Source of the DNA: SLRI01 sp964528705
Lineage (GTDB): Bacteria > Pseudomonadota > Alphaproteobacteria > Geminicoccales > Geminicoccaceae
DNA: 64,000 bases
Reading direction: 5' to 3'
NCBI GenBank assembly: GCA_964528705.1
Contig: CAZGUW010000001.1
Coordinates: 7,015-71,014 of the forward strand
Under the pieces are notes generated by a model. It did no database searches. It was not told the origin of the DNA and was given only the letters and a program-made list of their open reading frames with translations. This document shows positions 53,399 through 61,726 of the stretch, one piece after another (within the stretch, counting starts at the first letter, position 1; each line of letters starts with the position of its first letter). Made by a program: the position numbers and the translations under genes.

Positions 53399-54250
53399 TC
53401 AACCTTTCGCCGGTGCCCCGGCGAAGCCGCGGAGCAGCGGCTTCTGGATGAGCCAGACGAAGATCAGGATGGGGGCGAGTTGCACCACGCTGGCGGCGAA
53501 GATGGTCCCCCAGGTGACGCCCCCCTCGCCCACCGCCCCCAGCATCTCGGCGATCTGCACCGGCGCCGTCTTGGAGTTCGTGCCGGTCAGCAGGAAGGCG
53601 AAGAGGAAGTCGTTCCAGGCGAAGAGCGCGACGAAGATGATCGAGGCGGCGATGCCCGGGAAGATCTGCGGCAGCGTCACCCGGAAGAAGGTCTGGAGCC
53701 GCGTCGCCCCGTCGAGCATCGCCGCCTCGTCGATCTCCCGCGGCACGCCGTCCAGGAAGACCTTGAGGAGCAGCACGCTCATCGAGACCTGGAAGGCGGC
53801 ATAGACGAGGATCACGGCGATCGGCGTGTCGGTGAGCCCGATGCCGGTGAAGAGCGGAAAGAGCGGGATCGTGATGATGATCGGCGGAAACATGCGCACA
53901 CCGATCAGGAAGAGTGCGCTGAGCGCTACCGCCGGCCGGGCCATGCGCGAGTAGGAATAGGCGGCCGGCAGGCTGACGAGGACGACGAGCGCCGCCGCCC
54001 CCAGGGTCGCGATGACGCTGATGCCGAGGCTGCGCCAGAAGGAGCCCCACTCGTCGATCAGGAGCCGGTAGTTGTCGAGCGTCGGCTCGAAGATCAGCGT
54101 CGGCACGTAGGTGAAGATGTCGCGCTGGTTCTTGAAGGACGAAAGGATCGCGACGAAAATCGGCCCGAAGCTCCAGAGCACGATGAGGGCGAGGACCAGT
54201 CCGGCACCTAGACGGGCGAGGCGACGGCGGGGCGAAGTGCGGCGTGCCAT
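53399..54250 (-). CDS. Carbohydrate ABC transporter permease (MalG family), third importer
   Basis: This 283-residue inner-membrane protein has a basic N-terminus (MARRTSPRRRLARLG), six helices and the EAA loop DEAAMLDGATRLQTFFRVTLPQI. It lies 11 bases after the MalF-like gene and 11 before the FAD oxidoreductase gene. The longer open frame upstream is readthrough over the partner permease and was rejected. Confidence 0.92.
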   Translation of the reverse strand: MARRTSPRRRLARLGAGLVLALIVLWSFGPIFVAILSSFKNQRDIFTYVPTLIFEPTLDNYRLLIDEWGSFWRSLGISVIATLGAAALVVLVSLPAAYSYSRMARPAVALSALFLIGVRMFPPIIITIPLFPLFTGIGLTDTPIAVILVYAAFQVSMSVLLLKVFLDGVPREIDEAAMLDGATRLQTFFRVTLPQIFPGIAASIIFVALFAWNDFLFAFLLTGTNSKTAPVQIAEMLGAVGEGGVTWGTIFAASVVQLAPILIFVWLIQKPLLRGFAGAPAKG

Positions 54251-54261
54251 CCTCTCCTCCC

Positions 54262-55212
54262 CTATTTCGCCGCCGTCCTGGCGAAGGCGTTCCGGTACAT
54301 CACGAAGATCAGGTAGGAGGACATGAGGAGCGTGATCAGCAGCATCGCCCAGGCGATCGCCGCCGCCGAGCCGAAGCGCCAGTTCTCGAAGCCCTCCTTG
54401 AACATGTAGATCGCGAGCAGCTCCGTCTGCCGGAGCGGCCCGCCCTGCGTCAGAAGCCAGACGACGCCGAAGGCCCGGATCGTGATGATCAGCCGGAAAA
54501 CCAGCGCCAGGAAGAAGGCCGGGCGCAGGAGCGGAAAGGTGACGTAGCGAAACTGCTGCCAGCGCGTCGCCCCGTCCATCTCGGCCGCGTCGTACAGCTC
54601 CTTGGGGAAGGTGATCCGCGCCGGGTAGAGGAAGAGCACCACATGCGGGATCGCCAGCCAGACCTCGACCATGATCACCGAGAGGAGCGCCACGCGAATG
54701 CCGGTCAGCCAGTGCACCCGCTCGAAGCCGAGCGACTCCAGCACGTAGTTGATGGGGCCGATATTGAGGTCGAGGAGATAGCGCCAGATCACGCTGGAGA
54801 CCGAGGGGCTCACCGCCATCGGCGCCAGCACCAGGGCGATCCAGAGATAACGCGCCCTGAACGGCTGCGTCGCGAGAAAGAGGGCGATGCCGAGCCCGAC
54901 CACCATCTGCAGCGTCACCGCACCGACGACGAACTTGAAGTTGACCCAGACGGCGTTCCAGAAATTCGGGTCGCCGAGGAAATACTCGAAGTTGGCAAGC
55001 CCGATGAAGCGCGTCGGCTCGCCCAGGCGGTAGTTCGTGAAGCTGATGAAGAGCGCCCAGAGCTCGGGCAGGAAGACGATGAGCAGCAGCAGGAGGAAGA
55101 CCGGGCTGACGAGCAGCAGCGACCACCAGTCGTTGCGCCGCGCCGCCGCCCGGTTGCGCGCCAGCCGCGCAGCACCGGCGGCCCCCCCGGCCGTTCCGCC
55201 CTGCACCGCCAT
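54262..55212 (-). CDS. Carbohydrate ABC transporter permease (MalF family), third importer
   Basis: This 316-residue permease has an Ala/Gly/Arg-rich cytoplasmic N-terminus (about 28 residues), six helices starting at WWSLLLVSPVFLLLLLIVF, and the EAA loop YDAAEMDGATRWQQFRYVTFPLL. The ATG at 55212 overlaps the stop of the ATPase gene by one base. It is co-transcribed with the ATPase, permease and FAD oxidoreductase genes. Confidence 0.92.
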   Translation of the reverse strand: MAVQGGTAGGAAGAARLARNRAAARRNDWWSLLLVSPVFLLLLLIVFLPELWALFISFTNYRLGEPTRFIGLANFEYFLGDPNFWNAVWVNFKFVVGAVTLQMVVGLGIALFLATQPFRARYLWIALVLAPMAVSPSVSSVIWRYLLDLNIGPINYVLESLGFERVHWLTGIRVALLSVIMVEVWLAIPHVVLFLYPARITFPKELYDAAEMDGATRWQQFRYVTFPLLRPAFFLALVFRLIITIRAFGVVWLLTQGGPLRQTELLAIYMFKEGFENWRFGSAAAIAWAMLLITLLMSSYLIFVMYRNAFARTAAK

Positions 55213-56285
55213 CAGTTGAGCCGCCGCGACGTTCCGGCGTCGAAGAGATGGACGTGGTCGAGGTCCGGCCGGAGCCCGACCGGATCGCCCGGGGCGAAGG
55301 CCAGGCGATCGGTGGAGCGCACGCAGATCTCGCCGCCGGCCGCGGCGCAGTAGAGGAAGGTCTCGAAGCCGGTCGGCTCCACCACCTCGACCTCGGCCCG
55401 TAGCCCGCCATCGGCAGGGCCGGCCCCGAGGTGCTCCGGCCGCACGCCATAGTGGATGGCCGTGCCGTCCGCCACCGCGACACCCGCCGGCAGCGGCAGG
55501 CGGTCGCCGCTCGCCAGCACCGCCTCAGGCCCGCCGTCTCCGGCCCTGACAGTGGCCTCCAGGATATTCATCGCAGGCGAGCCGATGAAGCCGGCGACGA
55601 ACGGGCTCACCGGCCGGTCGTAGAGCTCGAGCGGCGCGCCGATCTGCTCGACCACGCCGGCGTTCATGACGATCACCTGGTCGGCCAGCGTCATCGCCTC
55701 GATCTGGTCGTGGGTGACGAAGACCGAGGTCACCCGGAGCCGCTGGTGGAGCTGCTTGATCTCCTTGCGCATCTGCACCCGAAGCTTGGCGTCGAGATTG
55801 GAGAGCGGCTCGTCGAAGAGGAAGACCTTGGGGCTGCGGACGATGGCCCGACCCATCGCCACCCGCTGGCGCTGGCCGCCCGAGAGCTGCCGCGGCAGGC
55901 GGTCGAGCAGCGGCAGGAGCCCGAGAATGCCGCCCGCGTGCTTCACCTTGGCCGTGATCGCCGTCAGCGGCGCCTTCGCCAGCTTCATGCTGAACGACAT
56001 GTTGTCCTTGACGTCGAAGTGCGGGTAGAGCGCGTAGGACTGAAAGACCATTGCGATGTCGCGATCCTTGGGCGGCAGGTCGGTCACCTGCCTGCCGCCG
56101 ATATAGATCTCGCCGTCGCTGATCTCCTCGAGGCCGCAGATCGACCGCAGCAGGGTCGTCTTGCCACAGCCCGAGGGCCCGACGAGCGCCACGAACGTGC
56201 CATCGGGAATGGAGACGGAGACGTCGCGCAGCACCCGGACCTTGTCGAAGGCCTTGCTGACGCGCTCGATCTCGATCCCCGCCAT
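55212..56285 (-). CDS. Sugar ABC transporter ATP-binding protein (UgpC/MalK family), third importer
   Basis: This 357-residue ATPase has Walker A GPSGCGKTT (residues 36-44), signature LSGGQRQRVAMGRA, Walker B VFLFDEP, D-loop SNLD and a C-terminal TOBE region. It is the first gene of the minus-strand operon ATPase - MalF - MalG - FAD oxidoreductase. GGGGGAGGGC lies before the ATG, with a GC hairpin just upstream of it. This order, with the ATPase first and the binding protein elsewhere, differs from thuEFGK. Confidence 0.94.
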   Translation of the reverse strand: MAGIEIERVSKAFDKVRVLRDVSVSIPDGTFVALVGPSGCGKTTLLRSICGLEEISDGEIYIGGRQVTDLPPKDRDIAMVFQSYALYPHFDVKDNMSFSMKLAKAPLTAITAKVKHAGGILGLLPLLDRLPRQLSGGQRQRVAMGRAIVRSPKVFLFDEPLSNLDAKLRVQMRKEIKQLHQRLRVTSVFVTHDQIEAMTLADQVIVMNAGVVEQIGAPLELYDRPVSPFVAGFIGSPAMNILEATVRAGDGGPEAVLASGDRLPLPAGVAVADGTAIHYGVRPEHLGAGPADGGLRAEVEVVEPTGFETFLYCAAAGGEICVRSTDRLAFAPGDPVGLRPDLDHVHLFDAGTSRRLN

Positions 56286-56310
56286 GCCGGCCGAGCCCTC
56301 CCCCGTTGTG

Positions 56311-56327
56311 GGCCGCCGCGGGCGGCC
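56311..56327 (-). promoter_or_regulatory. Hairpin in the leader of the third-importer ATPase gene
   Basis: GGCCGCC (56311-56317) and GGCGGCC (56321-56327) form a 7-bp stem with a 3-base loop, 8 bases upstream of the purine-rich ribosome site. Further up, CAATCGCC (56360-56367) and GGCGATTG (56400-56407) form a wider inverted repeat in the same divergent gap, a possible operator shared with the sulfo-lyase-like gene. Confidence 0.4.
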
Positions 56328-56562
56328 GGTCGTTGCTTACAGGCGGGAAAGCGGGTCAGCAATCGCCATTCGGCTTGCCCGGCGGCGAGGCAGCATGCAG
56401 GCGATTGGCAGATCAGCACGCACGATGCAGCCGCGCGACTTCATCAGCTTCACCGCCACGCATCCTCGACCAGAAAATTGCGCATCGGCATTGGCGATGG
56501 CGGCATGGCTCCGCTAGCGTTTCGGCAACCGACGGGAACCACCCCAGACAGATTGGAGGATC

Positions 56563-57567
56563 ATGCAGCTTTCGCGCTTTCCCCGCGTCCGGCTCTGCCA
56601 CAGCCCTACCCCGCTGGAGCCGATGGAGCGCCTGAGCGCCCTGCTCGGTGGACCCCGTCTCTTCATCAAGCGTGACGACTGCACCGGCCTCGCCACCGGT
56701 GGCAACAAGACCCGCAAGCTGGACTTCCTGATGGGTGCCGCCTTGGCTGAGGGCGCGGATCTGGTGATCACGCAGGGTGCCGTCCAGTCCAACCACGTCC
56801 GGCAGACCGCCGCCGCCGCAGCGAAGCTCGGCCTCGACTGCCGCATCCTGCTCGAGCGGCGGGTGCCCGCCGTGGCCCCCGACTACGAGGCCACTGGCAA
56901 CACCTTCCTCGATCGCCTCTTCGGTGCCGAGATCGCGTTTCGCCCGACCGGCGCCGACATGAACGCCGAATGCGAGGCCCTCGCGGCGCAAGCCCGCAGC
57001 ACCGGCCGCAAGCCCTACGTCATCCCGGGCGGCGGCTCGAATCCGACCGGCGCGCTCGGCTATGTCAGTTGCGCGCTCGAGCTTCTCGGCCAAGCCAACG
57101 AGATGGGGCTGAGGATCGACCGCCTGGTCCACGCCACCGGCAGCGCCGGCACCCAGGCCGGCCTGCTCGTCGGACTCGAAGGCTGCAACGCCGGCATTCC
57201 CGTGCTGGGCATCAGCGTGCGCGCACCCCGGGACCGCCAGGAAGAATCCGTGCATCGGCTGGCAATGGCCACGGCCGACCTGCTCGGCCTCGGGCAAGGC
57301 GTGGCCCGCGACAGGGTGGTTGCCGACGACGGCTATGTCGGGCCGGGCTACGGCCAGCCGACCGACGCCATGGTGGAAGCCATCGACCTGACCGCCCGCC
57401 ACGAGGGGATTCTCCTGGACCCGGTCTATTCCGGCAAGGCCATGGCCGGGCTGATCGGTCTGATCCGGCAGGGCGCCTTCGCGCATGACGAGAACATCGT
57501 CTTCCTGCACACCGGCGGTGCTGTCGCCCTGTTCGCGTACCAGGATCTGTTCCGGCAGACGGCCTGA
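56563..57567 (+). CDS. PLP-dependent L-cysteate sulfo-lyase / D-cysteine desulfhydrase family enzyme
   Basis: This 334-residue fold-type II PLP enzyme has the PLP lysine Lys49 in LATGGNKTRKLDFL, IKRDDCTG before it, VITQGAVQSNHVRQTAAAAAKLG (phosphate and substrate contacts) and the HATGSAGTQAGLL glycine loop. It belongs with D-cysteine desulfhydrase, ACC deaminase and CuyA, L-cysteate sulfo-lyase. The TQGAVQSNH wording is closest to my memory of CuyA-like proteins, but residues that decide specificity cannot be verified. Products would be pyruvate, ammonia and sulfide or sulfite. GGAGG precedes the ATG. It is divergent from the ABC operon. Confidence 0.86.
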   Translation: MQLSRFPRVRLCHSPTPLEPMERLSALLGGPRLFIKRDDCTGLATGGNKTRKLDFLMGAALAEGADLVITQGAVQSNHVRQTAAAAAKLGLDCRILLERRVPAVAPDYEATGNTFLDRLFGAEIAFRPTGADMNAECEALAAQARSTGRKPYVIPGGGSNPTGALGYVSCALELLGQANEMGLRIDRLVHATGSAGTQAGLLVGLEGCNAGIPVLGISVRAPRDRQEESVHRLAMATADLLGLGQGVARDRVVADDGYVGPGYGQPTDAMVEAIDLTARHEGILLDPVYSGKAMAGLIGLIRQGAFAHDENIVFLHTGGAVALFAYQDLFRQTA

Positions 57568-57598
57568 TTCTGGCCGCCGGCTGGCCTTTCAATCAGGC
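57562..57598. terminator. Hairpin across the sulfo-lyase-like and MaoC stop codons
   Basis: GCCTGATT (57562-57569) and AATCAGGC (57591-57598) are perfect 8-bp arms. An inner GGCC/GGCC pair (57572-57575, 57583-57586) extends the structure. The left arm contains the TGA of the sulfo-lyase-like gene, and the right arm includes the first base of the MaoC stop. No U-tract. Confidence 0.6.
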
Positions 57599-58107
57599 GG
57601 TGTCGGGCTTCCTGCAGGGGGTCGGGACCCGACAGGCGTAGCGGACGCCGGCGCCCTGAGCTTCCGCGACCAGCGCATCACATGCTGCCCGACGGCCACC
57701 AGTTCGTCCCGCTGGTTGGTGACCTCGATCCGGGCGATGCTCCGGCCGCCTTCCCTGTCCACCGTCTCGACCACGTAGTGCACGGTGACCGTGTCGCCGA
57801 GCATGACCGGCTGCAGGAAGCGTATCCGGTCATAGCCGGCCGAAACCGGGAAATCCGTCAGCTCGTCGTCATGGATCACATGGGCGATGCTCATGGTCGA
57901 CGCGTTGGACATGTAGCCGATGAGCAGGGCGCCATGCGCGATCCGGCCGCCGAGGTTCGAGCGCTCGCGCATGTACTGCTCGTTGACATGCGTCTCGCTG
58001 AAGTCCCCGGTCAGCCCGGCGAAGAGCATGACGTCGCTCTCGCCCACGGTCCTGGCAAAGCTGTAGCGATCGCCCACCCGCACCACGTCCAGCCCCGACT
58101 TGCCCAA
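57589..58107 (-). CDS. MaoC-family (R)-hydratase
   Basis: This 172-residue hot-dog-fold protein has the hydratase motif LTGDFSETHVNEQYM with its catalytic Asp and His, then GGRIAHGALLIGYMS. MaoC enzymes hydrate 2-enoyl-CoA thioesters or, as in mesaconyl-CoA hydratase, branched acyl-CoAs. A proline-rich tail of about 25 residues is added. The start is ATG 58107 and it is divergent from the DJ-1 gene. The acyl-CoA substrate is unknown. Confidence 0.9.
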   Translation of the reverse strand: MGKSGLDVVRVGDRYSFARTVGESDVMLFAGLTGDFSETHVNEQYMRERSNLGGRIAHGALLIGYMSNASTMSIAHVIHDDELTDFPVSAGYDRIRFLQPVMLGDTVTVHYVVETVDREGGRSIARIEVTNQRDELVAVGQHVMRWSRKLRAPASATPVGSRPPAGSPTPPD

Positions 58108-58211
58108 GCCTCCCCTCCCTCTCGGTTCCCGCCGGCGGCTTGCCCACCACCTGCCCGGCGGGCATGATCCGGCCGCCAGCGATGGTACAGCCTTCAGGAG
58201 GGTACGGCCGC

Positions 58212-58820
58212 ATGCAAGAGAACAGGGTGCTCATCATCGTCGGCGACGCCAGCGAGACGGTCGACACGCTCTATCCCTATTATCGCCTGCAGGAAGCCGG
58301 CATGACGCCGGTGGTGGCCGGGCCGGAGAAGCGGCGCTTCCAGATGGTGCTGCACGAGATTCGCCCGGGCTGGACCATCACCCGCGAATGGGAAGGCTAC
58401 CAGATCGAGGCCGAGGTCACCTTCGCCGAGATCGACCCCAACGACTATGTCGGCATCTTCTTCTCGGGCGGCCGGGCACCCGAATACATTCGTGACGATC
58501 CGGACCTGATCCGCATCACCCGCCACTTCTTCACCGCGAACAAGCCGATCGCCAGCGTCTGCCACGGCGTCGAGATCCCGGCCCGCGCCGACTGCGTCCG
58601 CGGGCGTCGCATGGCGACGGTGGCGAAATGCCGGTTCGACCTCGAGGTCTGCGGCGGCATCTACGTCAACGAGCCCTGCGTGGTTGACGGCAACCTCGTA
58701 TCCGGCCGCACCTTCCACGATCACGGCCACTATATGGGCGCCTGGATCAGGCTGCTCGAGGAGCATGTCGCAGCCCGCCGGCCCAGGGTCGGATCGAACG
58801 TCGTCACGCTGCAGACCTGA
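58212..58820 (+). CDS. DJ-1/PfpI superfamily protein
   Basis: This 202-residue protein has the nucleophile elbow SVCHGVEIPA (Cys), the acidic VGIFFSGGRAPEYIRDD region and RRMATVAKC. DJ-1/PfpI members include glyoxalase III, deglycase-like and isonitrile hydratase-like enzymes. A strong AGGAGGG precedes the ATG at 58212. The SDR gene follows after 16 bases, so the two form an operon. The substrate is unknown. Confidence 0.9.
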   Translation: MQENRVLIIVGDASETVDTLYPYYRLQEAGMTPVVAGPEKRRFQMVLHEIRPGWTITREWEGYQIEAEVTFAEIDPNDYVGIFFSGGRAPEYIRDDPDLIRITRHFFTANKPIASVCHGVEIPARADCVRGRRMATVAKCRFDLEVCGGIYVNEPCVVDGNLVSGRTFHDHGHYMGAWIRLLEEHVAARRPRVGSNVVTLQT

Positions 58821-58836
58821 CGGGCCCGGCACCTCC

Positions 58837-59607
58837 ATGACCGCACGCACGGCCATCGTCACCGGCGGCAGGCGCGGCCTTGGCCGCGCGATCTCGGTCG
58901 AGCTGGCGCGGAGCGGCTTCGACGTGGCCATCGCCGACCTCGCCCGCGACGCCGACGCCGACGATACCGTCGCCGCCGTCGAGGCGGCCGGCCGGCAGGC
59001 GCGCTTCGTCGCGGTCGACATCGCCGATCTCGAGGCGCACGAGCGGGTCCTCGACGCGGCGGCGGAGCTGCCGGGAACGCTCGCCACCCTCGTCAACAAT
59101 GCCGGCGTCTCGTCCATGGTCCGGGGTGACATGCTGGAGCTCTCGGTCGAGAGCTTCGACCGCTCCATCGGCGTCAACCTGCGCGCCGCCTTCTTCCTGA
59201 CCCAGCTTTTCGCGAAACGGCTCGCCCCGGCGGGCGACTCCGCCCCGTTCCGCAGCATCGTCAACATCACCTCGGTCAACGCCGCCGAGGTGCTCGCCCC
59301 CACCCGCGCCGACTACGGCATGAGCAAGGCCGGCCTGTCGATGATGAGCCGCCTCTTCGCGCTGCGCCTCGCCGAGCTCGGCATCAATGTCTACGAGGTC
59401 CGGCCCGGCATCATGCGGACCGGCATGACCGCCCCCTCGGCCGCGCGCTACGACGCCTTCGTCGCCTCGGGCGGCGTGCCGATCGCCCGCTGGGGCACGC
59501 CCGAGGATGTCGGCCGGGCCGTCGCCATGCTCGCCAATGGCGGGCTCGGCTTCACCACGGGCAGCGCCATCGAGGTCGATGGCGGGATGCACCTCTACAC
59601 GGTCTGA
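58837..59607 (+). CDS. Short-chain dehydrogenase/reductase
   Basis: This 256-residue classical SDR has TGGRRGLGRAIS for NAD(P) binding, an NNAGVSS loop, the catalytic YGMSKAG (Tyr, Lys), a Ser in VNITSVN and the C-terminal EVDGGMHLY. The Arg in the glycine loop suggests NADP. It is the second gene of the DJ-1 - SDR pair. Function within the surrounding catabolic locus is inferred only. Confidence 0.92.
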   Translation: MTARTAIVTGGRRGLGRAISVELARSGFDVAIADLARDADADDTVAAVEAAGRQARFVAVDIADLEAHERVLDAAAELPGTLATLVNNAGVSSMVRGDMLELSVESFDRSIGVNLRAAFFLTQLFAKRLAPAGDSAPFRSIVNITSVNAAEVLAPTRADYGMSKAGLSMMSRLFALRLAELGINVYEVRPGIMRTGMTAPSAARYDAFVASGGVPIARWGTPEDVGRAVAMLANGGLGFTTGSAIEVDGGMHLYTV

Positions 59608-59918
59608 GCGCCGTCGGTCGCCCCGCGACCCCGGAAAAAGCCCTGCCTTACCCGAAAGGCGTCATGCGGCATGATCCCCGCATCGGACGACGCGGACCAC
59701 ATCGCCGGGGAGGCCCCGGACCGGTCGAGAGCGTCGCCCCCGACAACCGGATCGGACCTCATCTCTCCTGCACCTCCTTCTGCTTCTCTCCTCCTCTCCT
59801 CCCTGCCCCGCCTCGCCGGCCGCTCCTCGAGCGCGCCGGCACTTTTTTTGGCGAATGGGCGCTTCCCTCGGCCGGCCACGGCGCCAGTTCATGGGGCGAA
59901 CGGTGCCAGGGCCTGCCC
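59608..59918 (+). other. 311-base leader before the P450 gene
   Basis: No gene is supported here. A pyrimidine-rich tract (about 59763-59812) precedes an intrinsic terminator (59815-59849), leaving only 69 bases before the P450 ATG with no promoter that I recognise. A weak candidate promoter is TTACCC - 16 bases - CATGAT upstream near 59648-59675, which would put the terminator inside the P450 leader. Confidence 0.45.
59815..59849 (+). terminator. Rho-independent terminator in the SDR - P450 gap
   Basis: GCCGGCCGCTC (59815-59825) pairs with GAGCG-GCCGGC (59829-59840, one bulged C at 59834), an 11-bp stem with loop CTC, followed by AC and seven Ts (59843-59849). It is the only long T-tailed hairpin on the coding strand in this window and should stop SDR transcripts or attenuate P450. 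Confidence 0.85.
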
Positions 59919-61277
59919 ATGAACCTCTACGTCCCCCCGACCATTTCCTCGCCGCACCGGCCGCTCGGTGTGCTCGCCAGCGTGCGCGCAGCGCGGCGGA
60001 ACGTGCTCGGCATCATTCCGGACATCGCCTACGCGCAGCCGATCGTCACGGGCTCGACCGGCCCCGCCCGCTGGCACATGGTGCAGGGGCCGGAGGGGCT
60101 CCGCCGCATCTTCCTCGACAATGTCGAGAACTACCCGAAGTCGGAGATCATGATCCGCATGCTCCGCTCCGCGGTGGGGGCCAGCCTCTTCACCTCCGAG
60201 GGTGCCCAGTGGCGCTGGCAGCGCCGCGCCATCGCCCCGGTGTTCACGGCACGCAACGTCACAGCGCTCGCCCCGCTCATGACGGCGACGGCGGAACGCG
60301 CCTCCGCCCGGCTCGCCCGGCACGAAGGGCCGGCGGAGATGGTGCGCGAGATGCTCTCCGCCACCTTCGACGTGATCTGCGAGGTGGCGCTCTCGGGCCG
60401 CGAGCATTTCGACGCCGAGCTCTACGGCGCCGCCATCACCCGCTACTTCCAGACCGTTGGTCGCGCCTCGCTGCTCGACTTCCTCGACCTGCCGCCCTGG
60501 GTGCCGCGCCCGGGCGAGCTCCTCGGCCGGGGTGCCGTGCGGACCATGCATCGCATGGTGGCGGCGGCCATCCGCGCCAGGCAGGCCCAGGGCCCGGCGG
60601 CGGAGGAGGACCTCCTCGACTACATGATCCGGGCGAAGGACCCCGAGACCGGGCGGACCATGTCGCCGCAGGACCTCCTGCACAACATGCAGTTCTTCAT
60701 CGTCGCCGGCCACGAGACGACGGCCCTGGCGCTGTCCTGGGCGCTGCATCTCCTGGCCAGCGACCAGGCCGCCCAGGAACGCGCCCGCACCGAGGCGCAA
60801 GCCGTGCTCGGCGCCCGCGCCGCCGGTGCCGCCGATCTCGAAGCGATGCCCTTCGGGCGGACCGTTCTCGAGGAAGCGATGCGCCTCTACCCCCCGGTCG
60901 GCATGCTGGCGCGGAACGCGCTTCGCGAGGACCGGCTCTACGACCGCGAGGTCCACCCCAACGACACCGTCTTCATCAACATCTACGCCCTGCATCGCCA
61001 CCGCCTGCTCTGGCAGGCGCCGGAAGCGTTCGATCCCGCCCGCTTCGCGCCGGGAGCAGCACCCGTCGACCGCTACGCCTACCTGCCCTTCGGGGCGGGC
61101 CCCAGGGTCTGCGTCGGCGCCAATTTCGCCATGATGCAGGCGCAGATCATCTTCGCGACGCTCCTTGCCCGCTACCGCTTCACCCCCGCCGGCCCGCCGC
61201 CGACCCCGGTCATGCACATGACCATCCGCCCCGAGCCCGGTGTCACGCTGGAAGCGACCCAGACCCTGGTCGACTGA
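59919..61277 (+). CDS. Cytochrome P450
   Basis: This 452-residue haem monooxygenase has the I-helix motif VAGHETTALALSWALHLL, the K-helix ExxR in EEAMRLYPPVG and the haem loop FGAGPRVCVGANFA with Cys398. The first helix region (LGVLASVRAARRNVLG) lacks a membrane anchor, so it is soluble. The start is ATG 59919 (MNLYVPPT). The 85-residue upstream extension is low-complexity and contains the terminator, so it was rejected. Redox partners are not nearby. It resembles CYP4/102-like bacterial fatty-acid or unknown-substrate P450s. Confidence 0.93.
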   Translation: MNLYVPPTISSPHRPLGVLASVRAARRNVLGIIPDIAYAQPIVTGSTGPARWHMVQGPEGLRRIFLDNVENYPKSEIMIRMLRSAVGASLFTSEGAQWRWQRRAIAPVFTARNVTALAPLMTATAERASARLARHEGPAEMVREMLSATFDVICEVALSGREHFDAELYGAAITRYFQTVGRASLLDFLDLPPWVPRPGELLGRGAVRTMHRMVAAAIRARQAQGPAAEEDLLDYMIRAKDPETGRTMSPQDLLHNMQFFIVAGHETTALALSWALHLLASDQAAQERARTEAQAVLGARAAGAADLEAMPFGRTVLEEAMRLYPPVGMLARNALREDRLYDREVHPNDTVFINIYALHRHRLLWQAPEAFDPARFAPGAAPVDRYAYLPFGAGPRVCVGANFAMMQAQIIFATLLARYRFTPAGPPPTPVMHMTIRPEPGVTLEATQTLVD

Positions 61278-61300
61278 AGCTGGATCGCTTGCGCAGCTTC
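61276..61300 (+). terminator. Hairpin at the P450 stop codon
   Basis: GAAGCTG (61276-61282, starting in the TGA) pairs with CAGCTTC (61294-61300). A second stem CTCGC/GCGAG follows near 61303-61317. No U-tract. It is the fifth hairpin in this window that incorporates a stop codon. Confidence 0.5.
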
Positions 61301-61726
61301 CACTCGCCGGGCGCGAGGGCAGATTTGCCATTGCATTGCGGCATGATAGTTATACCTCATATGCGCACAGGTGATCAGCTGCCCTGTCTTTCGGTTGATC
61401 TCGGCAAAAAAGATCGGGGGGATGAAAAGAATGCGAATGCCGCACCACGCCTGGAACTCGAGTTCGAGTCCGGCGGGCAGCACGGCGACAGGTGCCCTGG
61501 CGATGCTGACCCCGCCCGGCGACGCCCCGACAGTCGAACGGAAGACGGCGGTCGTGGATCCATCCGCTGCGCCAGCCGGTCGGGTCCGGCCCAACATCCG
61601 GGCGTTCGTTCTCGAATAGGTTCCTTCGCGAGCGGCGCCGCCGGCTCCCGGTCCGGCAGCGCCGCAGACGACGCACCGTCCCGGTGATCCGCCGGGACAG
61701 CTTCCTCACAGGGGCGCTAGCCAGCT
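61278..61726. other. 449-base gap between the P450 and oppB-like genes
   Basis: No gene can be supported. A small frame at 61431-61619 (62 codons) has GGGGGG before it but no recognisable domain. A frame from GTG 61684 to TGA 61758 encodes IRRDSFLTGALASF, resembling the start of a Tat signal peptide, and overlaps the oppB-like start. It may be the remnant of a binding-protein gene. A more AT-rich stretch at 61321-61370 may hold a promoter. Confidence 0.35.

Noticed and set aside
59664..59918. N-terminal extension of the P450 from ATG 59664
   Set aside because: Low-complexity Pro/Arg/Ser sequence that contains the intrinsic terminator. Homologues begin near MNLYVPPT.
49022..61347. GGCATGAT occurring in four gaps (49022, 58161, 59668, 61340)
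   Set aside because: The same string also occurs inside coding sequence (for example in the RND pump and in the aldolase region), so it is not specific to regulatory regions.
61431..61619. Small frame of 62 codons with a G-rich ribosome-site-like stretch
   Set aside because: No domain, no conservation information, skewed composition, and a start-codon spacing that fits either of two ATGs. Noted only under the gap.
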